From positions 1-52,789 of the forward strand of contig CAMFGW010000022.1 of NCBI GenBank assembly GCA_945952025.1: a DNA stretch of 52,789 nucleotides. The letters run 5' to 3'. This DNA is from an uncultured Paracoccaceae bacterium (GTDB lineage: Bacteria; Pseudomonadota; Alphaproteobacteria; Rhodobacterales; Rhodobacteraceae). The notes under the pieces are model-generated. The model ran no database searches, was not told the DNA's origin, and was given only the letters and a program-made list of their open reading frames with translations. Numbering within the stretch: the stretch's first letter is position 1; each line of letters opens with the position of its first letter. Below, one piece after another: positions 45,998 through 52,789 of the stretch. Position numbers and translations under genes: made by a program.

Positions 45998-47698
45998 ATG
46001 GATAACGGTAACGAAGCGGCCCCCGCGCCGGCGAAAAAGGGGCTGGAGATTGATTTTTCCTGGCTGAAACCCTGGCGGTTGACGCCGGTGCGGCTGGCGG
46101 TCTTCATGGCCATCGTGGCGCTGGGACTTGGCGTCCTGCCCTTCATCAAGGGCGCCTTCTACCCCGGCAAACATGAGGGCGACACCTTCCAGCTGGCCGA
46201 TCTGGCCTATCGCGTGGCGCTGGGCGAATGGCCGCACCTCGATTTCATGACGCCGATCGGCTACCTGGCCATCGCGCCCATCTCGGCCTTCCTGCGCCAG
46301 GGGCTCGCCTTCGGCCATTCGCTCTTTGCCGCCCAGCTTCTGGTCGCGCTGATCCTTGTCCCCTTCGCCGCCGCGATCATCGCCCGGCGGGCGCGGTCGG
46401 ACTGGTCCGGCTGGCTCTATGGCGCCGCGATCATGATCTATTGCGTGGCACTGGTTCATGGCGAGACGAACAACGCCATTTCCGCCTCGATGCATTACAA
46501 CCGCTGGGCCTGGGCCGTCAGCTTCACGATCTTGCCCATTGTCATGATCCCGCCGCGTGACGGCGGCGCGCCAAACTGGGCCGAGGGGCTGGTCCTGGGC
46601 CTGGGGCTCGGGGTGCTGGTCCTGATGAAGATGACCTATTTCCTGGCGCTGGCGCCCGCGTTCGCGCTAGCGCTCGTCCTCAGGCACTGGTGGGGGACCG
46701 CCGCGATGGCGATCCTTGGCGGGCTGATCGTGGCAGGGCTGGTCACGGCTTTTGCCGGGCCGGATTTCTGGGCCGCCTATGCTGCGGATCTTCTGGCGGT
46801 CGCACGCTCGCCCGTCCGGCCCGAGCCGGGCGAGCCCATCTGGGTCGTGGCGGGTGGCCCGGCCTTCGTCGGGCTGAACTTTCTGGCGGTCGCCGGGGTC
46901 ATCGTCCTGCGGCTCGCGGGTCGCAGCGTCGAGGGGATCGTGCTTCTGGTCCTGCTGCCTGGTTTTGTCTACATCACCTATCAGAACTACGGCAACGATC
47001 CTCAATGGGTGCTTTTCCCCGCGTTTCTGCTCTGGACGCTGCGTCCCGACGGGCCGGTCCTGACGCCGGGCGGCTACGACCTCAGGCCCTGGTTTGGCGG
47101 TCTGGCGCTCGTCGCCGCTGCCTTTGCCTTCCCGTCGCTCAACAATATGGCCATGAGCCCGATCCGCCACATGAGCGCGCCGACCGATAAGACCGAGCCG
47201 CTTCTGGGCCTCGTTGGCGAAACCGACGTGCGCGCGGCCGCGATCCGCATTCTCGGCGTGCAGGAAAGCGTCTCGGCCATGCGCCCGGGATCGCCCTACG
47301 CCATTTATTCGGCCCGCGCGGGCAAGCCCGAGCCGCCGAAGTTGAACGGTGAGCCCCTGCCGGACTGCGAAGTGACGATGGGCACCAAGGCCGTGCATCA
47401 ACTACTGGCGCGCGACCTCGAGGCGGCGGGCTACAGCGGCAAGAAGCTCTTGCTCGTCGACCTCTTCAACGCGCTCTACCTCTATGGCGACTTCCCGGTG
47501 GCGCACGGGTCTGCACCCTGGAACTACGGCACGCTCGCTGGCGTGGACGACGCGGAATATGTGATCGTGCCGCTCTGCCCGTCGAACGGCCGGGTCCGCT
47601 CGACGGTGCTGAAGGCGCTCGCGGATGGCGGCTACACGCTCACCATCCACGAACGCCGCCCGCTTTACCTCGTCGTCCAGGCGAACAAGGCGTCGTAA
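45998..47698 (+). CDS. GT-C-like polytopic membrane protein
   Basis: A 566-residue protein with about ten membrane helices between residues 30 and 380 and a soluble C-terminal third. The first outer loop HEGDTFQLADLAYRVALGEW, with acidic residues and then PHLDFMTPIGYL, resembles the catalytic loop of GT-C glycosyltransferases that use lipid-linked sugars. Function and substrate are unknown. It is flanked by minus-strand genes on both sides, and its last 34 bases overlap the end of the prepilin peptidase gene. Confidence 0.7.
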   Translation: MDNGNEAAPAPAKKGLEIDFSWLKPWRLTPVRLAVFMAIVALGLGVLPFIKGAFYPGKHEGDTFQLADLAYRVALGEWPHLDFMTPIGYLAIAPISAFLRQGLAFGHSLFAAQLLVALILVPFAAAIIARRARSDWSGWLYGAAIMIYCVALVHGETNNAISASMHYNRWAWAVSFTILPIVMIPPRDGGAPNWAEGLVLGLGLGVLVLMKMTYFLALAPAFALALVLRHWWGTAAMAILGGLIVAGLVTAFAGPDFWAAYAADLLAVARSPVRPEPGEPIWVVAGGPAFVGLNFLAVAGVIVLRLAGRSVEGIVLLVLLPGFVYITYQNYGNDPQWVLFPAFLLWTLRPDGPVLTPGGYDLRPWFGGLALVAAAFAFPSLNNMAMSPIRHMSAPTDKTEPLLGLVGETDVRAAAIRILGVQESVSAMRPGSPYAIYSARAGKPEPPKLNGEPLPDCEVTMGTKAVHQLLARDLEAAGYSGKKLLLVDLFNALYLYGDFPVAHGSAPWNYGTLAGVDDAEYVIVPLCPSNGRVRSTVLKALADGGYTLTIHERRPLYLVVQANKAS

Positions 47699-48207
47699 AG
47701 GCTGGGGAAGGACCGGATCAGCAGGTAACCGACGAGCGTCCCGACAAGCGCGAGCCCCATCGGGAACTTCTTGTGCCCCCAGGATGCCCAGTCCGGCGTT
47801 GCGCGCCGGGCGGCGGGAATGGCGCGGAACAGGCGGTGCCCGGCGAAGGTGCCAAGCAGGCAGGCCGCGAAGAGGGGCAGGATGAAGCTCAGGTGCGCGG
47901 GGTCGAAGAAGGGTGCGGCGGCGGCGGCGAACTTGCTGTCGCCGGCGCCGACACCGGCAAAGTTCGTCAGGAAGAAGCCGATGACCAGGACCGCCAGCAG
48001 GTTCAGCCAGCGCCAGGCAAAGACATCGAGCGGCAGCGTCAACCCGCCCACCACCAGGAAGACCAGCATCAGAAGGCCATTGGCCTTGTTCGGGATGCGC
48101 ATCTTCTTCAGGTCGCTCAGGCAGACCCAGAAGCAGATCGGCAGGACGCAGATCAGCATCAGGAAATAGGCTTGCGGGGGCGTGATGCCCAGCATCTGGC
48201 CGATCAT
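47665..48207 (-). CDS. tadV: Prepilin peptidase, TadV/CpaA type
   Basis: An aspartic membrane peptidase that cuts Flp pilin leaders. Catalytic Asp32 (SDLKKMRIPN) and Asp90 (GVGAGDSKF, in place of the usual GGGD) are both present; 180 residues with about six helices. It starts with a four-base overlap of the upstream TPR gene and its 3' end overlaps the GT-C-like gene on the opposite strand. Confidence 0.9.
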   Translation of the reverse strand: MIGQMLGITPPQAYFLMLICVLPICFWVCLSDLKKMRIPNKANGLLMLVFLVVGGLTLPLDVFAWRWLNLLAVLVIGFFLTNFAGVGAGDSKFAAAAAPFFDPAHLSFILPLFAACLLGTFAGHRLFRAIPAARRATPDWASWGHKKFPMGLALVGTLVGYLLIRSFPSLYDALFAWTTR

Positions 48208-49076
48208 TGCGACACCACCGTGCCTGCGGTCCCGTCGAGCGTCTGAAGCGCGCGGACCGCTTCCTCGAAATACTGGGGCGAGGTGTCGATGGCCTGCTGC
48301 AGAAGCGCCTTGCCGGTGTTGGTGTCGCCCTGCTTGATCGCGGTCAGCGCGGCCGTATAGAGCAGTTGCGCCCGTTCCGCCTGCGTCATGTCGACGATCG
48401 GCATGTCATACTTGCGCTGCGCCGCGCGGGCCATCACCAGGTTGTTCTTCGTGGTGAAGACCGAACTGTCGTAGGTCAGCGCCTTGGTGAAAAGCTTCTC
48501 GGCGCCGGGATAATCGCCGCGCGACAGCTTGGAATAGCCCCAGTTGTTCAGGACACCCGCAGGCTTCGTCGTCAGGCCGAAGGCGGTTTCATAGAAACTG
48601 TCGGCCTTCTTCCACTGCTTGCCGCTGTCCGCGACCATCGCCTCGAGCCGGTAGCGCTCGAACGTCTCGTAGGTCGGCGGGATCTGGTTCAGCTCGGCCC
48701 GCGCGCCCTTCCAGTCGTTGGTGCGGATCAGCGCGTCGGCCAGGTTCACGCGGTCCTCGTTCGTGCCGTCGGCGCTGTTGGCAACCTGCTTCCAGACCGG
48801 CACCGCATCGGCGGCCTTGCCCGCGCGGATGAGCGACTTGGCCAGCCCGCGCTTCAGGTCGATCCGCGTCGGATTGTCGGCCGAGGCCTTGGCAAAATAG
48901 GTCACCGACTGTTCGGGGCTCGTCGCGTTCAGCATCAGGTCATTCATGCCCGACGCATCGACGACATTGAGGTCTTTCAATGCCTTGGCCGCCTCGGCGC
49001 CCTTGTCGCGGTGCGCGCAGCCGGCCAACAGGATCACCCCCGCAAGAAGCAGGGATGTTGGAAGTGGGTGGCGCAT
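48204..49076 (-). CDS. tadD: TPR lipoprotein, TadD-like
   Basis: A 290-residue protein with a lipoprotein signal (LLLAGVILLAGC, lipid on Cys19) and tetratricopeptide repeats across about residues 50-280, such as GVLNNWGYSKLSRGDYPGAEK. TadD proteins are thought to help assemble the Tad secretion complex. Its TPR pattern and neighbours support this. A second TPR lipoprotein gene lies directly upstream. Confidence 0.82.
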   Translation of the reverse strand: MRHPLPTSLLLAGVILLAGCAHRDKGAEAAKALKDLNVVDASGMNDLMLNATSPEQSVTYFAKASADNPTRIDLKRGLAKSLIRAGKAADAVPVWKQVANSADGTNEDRVNLADALIRTNDWKGARAELNQIPPTYETFERYRLEAMVADSGKQWKKADSFYETAFGLTTKPAGVLNNWGYSKLSRGDYPGAEKLFTKALTYDSSVFTTKNNLVMARAAQRKYDMPIVDMTQAERAQLLYTAALTAIKQGDTNTGKALLQQAIDTSPQYFEEAVRALQTLDGTAGTVVSQ

Positions 49077-49104
49077 CTTCTGCGTCCTTTTCTGCTCTGC
49101 CTCA

Positions 49105-49677
49105 CTAGTTGGTCAGCAACAGATATTCGTTGTATCCCCGCCTGACCAACGAGAAATGCTCCTCTGGCGGGGGAGAATAGGCGGGATTGTCCAGTTTGGC
49201 GAGCGCGCGGCGCAGATTGTTGCGAATGTCGTCCGAACGGCCACTGTCCAGCGCATAGGCCGTCTTGAAGACCCGGCTCGCCTCGCCCACGTCGCCCTTC
49301 TCCATCAGGACGACGCCAAGGTTGTTCCAGGCCGGAACGAACCGCCCGTCGATCTCGATCGCCTTGCGCAGCATACGTTCGGCCTGCCCAAGCCGGCCGA
49401 GCTTCAGGTCGGCCGAGCCGATGGCCGAAAAGACATCGACCGTCGCCCCGTGTTCGGCGGCACCCCGGTAATAGGCGTCGAGCGCCAGCTGATATTCCCC
49501 CGCCGCCATCAGCCTGTGGCCGACGATCAGCCCGTCGACCGACTGTTCGTCCTTGGCCACGCCCGGCGCGTAAGGCGAGGGACCGGGCTTGCCCTTCTGC
49601 GAAAGGCCGCCTGCGGGAAAGCAGGCGGCCAGTGTCAGAAGCGATGCCACGGCCAGGCCGGGACGGGTTCGGAGCAT
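49105..49677 (-). CDS. Second TPR lipoprotein, TadD-like
   Basis: A 190-residue protein with a lipobox ASLLTLAAC (Cys19), a Pro/Gly-rich linker and about three TPR units, including FVPAWNNLGVVLMEKGDVGEASRVF. It is likely the partner of the other TadD-like lipoprotein. It lies four bases after tadC. Confidence 0.8.
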   Translation of the reverse strand: MLRTRPGLAVASLLTLAACFPAGGLSQKGKPGPSPYAPGVAKDEQSVDGLIVGHRLMAAGEYQLALDAYYRGAAEHGATVDVFSAIGSADLKLGRLGQAERMLRKAIEIDGRFVPAWNNLGVVLMEKGDVGEASRVFKTAYALDSGRSDDIRNNLRRALAKLDNPAYSPPPEEHFSLVRRGYNEYLLLTN

Positions 49678-49681
49678 GTGT

Positions 49682-50665
49682 CTACATTTTGAAATTCTGG
49701 AACATCTGCATCATATCGTAGACCGACGGACCGACAAGGATAATGAGCAGCGGCGGCACCGTGAACATCATGGTGCCGAGCGTGATCTTCGTCGGCAGCT
49801 TGTTGGCCGCCTCTTCGGCGCGCATCACCCGCTTGTCGCGCATTTCCGACGCATAGACGCGCAGGGCCTCGGCGATCGAGGTGCCGAAGGTCTGCGACTG
49901 GATCATCACGGTCACGAAAGAGGACACGTCCTGCACCCCGGCCCGATCGCCGAAGGCGCGCAGCACGGCGGTCTTTTCCTTGCCCGCCTTGACCTCCTGC
50001 GCCACGATCTCGAATTCCTCGGCCAGCGCGGGATAGCCCGCATGCAGCTCCTTCGAGACGCGGATGATGCCCTGGTCAAGCGACTGGCCCGCCTCGACGC
50101 AGACCAGAAGCATGTCGAGCGCATCGGGGAAGCCGTTCTGGATCTCGCCTTGGCGCGAGGTGACGCGCTTGTCGACCCAGTATTTCGGCAGGTAATACCC
50201 GACGGCACCCGGCACGAGGACCGACAGGATCAGCTTCGTGGTCGAGATCCCCTCGCTCATCGAGGCGAAGAGCGCATAGCCCACGCCGATCGTCAGGCAG
50301 ACGAGGCCAAGCGTGAACTGGATGGCGTGGAAGGTCCGGACGGCATTGCGGCCCCGGTAGCCCGCGCGGGTCATGCGCATGCGGGCGGTCGTCATCTCTT
50401 CCTCGGTCTTCGGTTCGAGGAAGGTCGCGAACTTGTCCAGCCGGTCGCTGCCCTTGCCGCCATAGCGCAGCGACTTCTTGGCGCCCGCCTCCTTGCCCGC
50501 GGCCGACGGCTTGGCCTGGTCGCGGAACTTGGCCATCGGGTCGGCCTGCTTGCGCATCAGGATCGGCAGGACTGCGAGGATCAGAAGGAAGCCCAGCCCG
50601 CCAAGCACGATCAGCGGCCCGAGCGGTCCAAGCTTGTCGACCAGCATTTGATTGATCGCGGACAT
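49682..50665 (-). CDS. tadC: Tad pilus inner-membrane platform protein TadC
   Basis: One of two GspF-like platform proteins of the Tad machine. The 327 residues have an N-terminal helix (about 18-37), a pair in the middle, and QNGFPDALDMLLVCVEAGQSLDQGI near residue 178, a hallmark of the T2SSF domain. The end TKITLGTMMFTVPPLLIILVGP is also typical. It follows tadB by six bases. Confidence 0.92.
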   Translation of the reverse strand: MSAINQMLVDKLGPLGPLIVLGGLGFLLILAVLPILMRKQADPMAKFRDQAKPSAAGKEAGAKKSLRYGGKGSDRLDKFATFLEPKTEEEMTTARMRMTRAGYRGRNAVRTFHAIQFTLGLVCLTIGVGYALFASMSEGISTTKLILSVLVPGAVGYYLPKYWVDKRVTSRQGEIQNGFPDALDMLLVCVEAGQSLDQGIIRVSKELHAGYPALAEEFEIVAQEVKAGKEKTAVLRAFGDRAGVQDVSSFVTVMIQSQTFGTSIAEALRVYASEMRDKRVMRAEEAANKLPTKITLGTMMFTVPPLLIILVGPSVYDMMQMFQNFKM

Positions 50666-50671
50666 GGGTCC

Positions 50672-51640
50672 TTACACCTTGATATTGGTCATGATCTTCA
50701 TGAACACCATGTTGGCGCCCAGAAGCGCGAAGACGACGAGAGCCATCGGAATGAAGGCGGCCGTGTTCTTCACCGTGTCGAAATAGTCGGGCTTCAGGAT
50801 CTGGATGACGGCCAGCACCGCCAGGGGGAAGCCGGACAGGAACATGCCCGACCATTTGGCTTCCGAGGTGATGGCGCGCACCCGGCGGAACAGCCGGAAG
50901 CGGGCGCGGATCACCTTGGCCAGCCCGTCCAGGATCTCGGCCAGGTTGCCGCCCGACGTGCTCTGGATCGTCACGGCGACGGCCAGGAAGCGCAGGTCCT
51001 GCATGTCGACCCGTTCCGCCAGGTCCTTGAGCGATTCCGACACGTCGCGGCCATAGGCCGCTTCGTCCGCGATCATGCCGAACTCGGTGCCAAGCGGGTC
51101 CGGCACCTCGCGCGAGACGATCTGGATGGCGGAGGCGAACGGATGGCCCACGCGGAGCGAGCGCACCATCAGCTCGACCGCGTCCGGCAGCTGTTCCTCG
51201 ATCAGGTTCAGCCGCTTCTTGGCCTTGCGGCTCACCCACATGAAGACGCCGCCGACCCCCATCAGGATCGCGACGGCGATCTGGACGCCAAGGCTGGCGC
51301 TGGTGGCAATCGACAGGAAGACGAAGGCGACGCCCGACAGCCCCGCCATGACGCCAACGAGCGCCTTGGGCGAAAAGGCGATGTTGGCCATCTGCGCCTT
51401 CTTGGCCAGGATCGAATAGAGCGGAATGCCGGTGGCCTTCAGGTGCTGCGTCGCTTCCTTGCGCAGCTGTTCCAGCACCTTTTCGCGCTGGCCGCCCTTT
51501 TCCAGAAGCTCAAGCCGCCGGCTGACCCGGCTGTTGAGCGAAATCGACTTGCCGAAGATGACAAGGTACAGGCCCTCGACCAGGACGAGGACGGCGACGA
51601 AGATCAGGCCGTAGATGATCGGGGTTGGGCTGATAATCAT
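50672..51640 (-). CDS. tadB: Tad pilus inner-membrane platform protein TadB
   Basis: First platform protein of the Tad machine. The 322 residues show an N-terminal helix, then EEQLPDAVELMVRSLRVGHPFASAI near residue 146 and TIQSTSGGNLAEILDGLAKVIRAR near residue 227, the T2SSF signature. It follows tadA by three bases. Confidence 0.93.
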   Translation of the reverse strand: MIISPTPIIYGLIFVAVLVLVEGLYLVIFGKSISLNSRVSRRLELLEKGGQREKVLEQLRKEATQHLKATGIPLYSILAKKAQMANIAFSPKALVGVMAGLSGVAFVFLSIATSASLGVQIAVAILMGVGGVFMWVSRKAKKRLNLIEEQLPDAVELMVRSLRVGHPFASAIQIVSREVPDPLGTEFGMIADEAAYGRDVSESLKDLAERVDMQDLRFLAVAVTIQSTSGGNLAEILDGLAKVIRARFRLFRRVRAITSEAKWSGMFLSGFPLAVLAVIQILKPDYFDTVKNTAAFIPMALVVFALLGANMVFMKIMTNIKV

Positions 51641-51643
51641 GGC

Positions 51644-52743
51644 TTACTCCGCTGCAACGGGTTCATAGATCGAGGACGGCAGGTCATAGCCCCACTGCTT
51701 GAAGCGGTCGGCATAGGCGGACCGGACCCCGGTGGCGGTGAAGCGGCCGATGATCTTGCCGTCCGGCGCAAGGCCAAGGCGCTCGTAGCGGAAGATCTCC
51801 TGCATCGAGATGACCTCGCCCTCCATCCCGGTGATCTCGGTGATCGAGGTCATGCGGCGCGAACCGTCCTGAAGGCGGCTGGCCTGAACGATCAGGTTGA
51901 CGGCCGAGGCGATCTGCGAGCGCACGGCCTTCAGCGGCATTTCGATCCCGGCCATGGCGACCATGTTTTCCAGACGGCTGACACCGTCGCGGGCGCTGTT
52001 GGCGTGGATCGTGGTCATCGACCCGTCGTGGCCGGTGTTCATGGCCTGAAGCATGTCGATGACTTCCTCACCGCGCGTTTCACCGACGATGATGCGGTCC
52101 GGGCGCATACGCAGCGCGTTCCGCAGACAGTCGCGCTGGGTGACGGCGCCCTTGCCTTCGACGTTGGCAGGCCGGCTTTCCATGCGGCCGACATGGGTCT
52201 GCTGCAGCTGAAGTTCCGCCGTATCCTCGATCGTCAGGATCCGCTCGGTATTGTCGATGAAGGACGACAGCGCATTGAGCGTCGTCGTCTTGCCCGAACC
52301 CGTACCGCCCGACACGATGACGTTCAGGCGCGTGGCAACAGCGGCCTGAAGATAGGCCGCCATCTCCTCGGTGAAGGCGCCGAAACGCACCAGGTCGTCG
52401 ACGCCCAGCTTGTCCTTCTTGAACTTACGAATGGAAACGAGCGAGCCGTCGACCGCGACCGGCGGCACCATGCAGTTGAAGCGCGACCCGTCGGCAAGGC
52501 GCGCGTCGCAATAGGGGTTCGATTCGTCGACGCGCCGGCCCACGGCCGACACGATCTTGTCGATGATCCTGAGGAGGTGGCGTTCGTCCTTGAAGGTGAT
52601 GTCGGTCAGCGTCAGCTTGCCCGACCGTTCGACGAAGATCTGGCGCGGCCCGTTGACCAGGATGTCGTTGACCGTCTCGTCCTTCAAGAGGGGCTCGAGC
52701 GGGCCAAGGCCCATGACCTCGTCATAAAGTTCCTGGACCAGAG
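51644..52743 (-). CDS. tadA: Tad/Cpa pilus ATPase TadA (CpaF), 5' end missing
   Basis: Secretion ATPase that powers Tad pilus assembly. Seen here are [34 protein letters not shown] (Walker A), [13 protein letters not shown] and the [16 protein letters not shown] His-box region. The ATG at 52714 is internal: the frame stays open to 52743, where genomic sequence ends and adapter begins. About 100 or more N-terminal residues are lost. It is the most upstream gene of the visible Tad operon. Confidence 0.93.
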
Positions 52744-52789
52744 CTGTCTCTTATACACATCTGACGCTGCCGACGATATGCAGTGTGTA
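52744..52789. other. Illumina Nextera adapter and index (artefact)
   Basis: From 52744 the sequence is the 19-base Tn5 mosaic end, then the rest of the Nextera Read 1 transposase adapter to 52776. The next eight bases TATGCAGT are the reverse complement of index ACTGCATA, which I recall as Nextera S506, and GTGTA begins the P5 arm. It is sequencing read-through left at the contig end, not DNA of the organism. Confidence 0.98.

Noticed and set aside
52744-52762. Tn5 mosaic end as a sign of a natural transposon
   Set aside because: It continues directly into the synthetic Nextera adapter and index, so it is library DNA.

Overview
The window is a GC-rich bacterial contig that reads as an alphaproteobacterium of the Rhodobacterales (Rhodobacteraceae/Paracoccaceae type). 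The evidence is the gene order tuf–S10–spc–alpha with adk between secY and rpsM and with rpmJ and rpsD absent from the cluster, a class I lysyl-tRNA synthetase, an Aap/Bzt-type amino-acid ABC transporter, an ATP12 homologue, a LuxR/LuxI pair and a Tad pilus locus. Genus cannot be set from sequence alone. The last 46 bases are not genomic: they are an Illumina Nextera adapter plus index, so the contig ends by read-through at 52743.

Layout. 1-17600: end of tuf, then the ribosomal-protein super-operon (rpsJ to rplQ) including secY, adk and rpoA. It is interrupted twice by non-ribosomal genes: a DUF998-like membrane protein plus a 2-oxoglutarate/Fe(II) oxygenase between rplP and rpmC, and a GFA/CENP-V-type zinc protein between rpmD and rplO. 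17600-22614: luxR-luxI, then rarA, crcB, an RluC-type pseudouridine synthase and ATP12. 22691-27605: aapJQMP. 27854-32226 (minus): sixA, a QueG-like ferredoxin gene and argB in a tight chain, then pyrG and secG. 32413-33943 (plus): purA and a DUF2842 gene. 33984-36749 (minus): a 921-residue Ala/Glu/Pro/Val-rich protein. 36888-45862: thiamine pyrophosphokinase, FAD oxidoreductase, TerB-like protein, LysRS, a beta-helix protein resembling gene-transfer-agent head-spike proteins, a dehydrogenase-like protein and an AAA ATPase. 45998-52743: a GT-C-like membrane protein, then prepilin peptidase, two TPR lipoproteins, tadC, tadB and tadA (truncated), all of the Tad genes on the minus strand.

The most unusual signal is not a gene. 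A family of about 200-225 bp elements occurs three times (11904-12105 plus, 37567-37790 plus, 27613-27834 minus). Each copy starts within about 11-36 bases of the stop codon of a gene on the same strand, and each keeps four stem-loops in the same order, several with wobble pairs in place of Watson-Crick pairs. This looks like a structured 3'-UTR RNA family. A second idea comes from context: the 2OG oxygenase lies two genes after rplP, whose product (uL16) is hydroxylated on Arg81 by a 2OG oxygenase (YcfD/RoxA) in E. coli, and the equivalent Arg82 is conserved here. Third, the rpsJ leader holds three overlapping hairpins that exclude one another, as expected of an attenuator.

All coordinates, hairpins and promoters were read by eye; no folding, homology search or codon statistics could be run.
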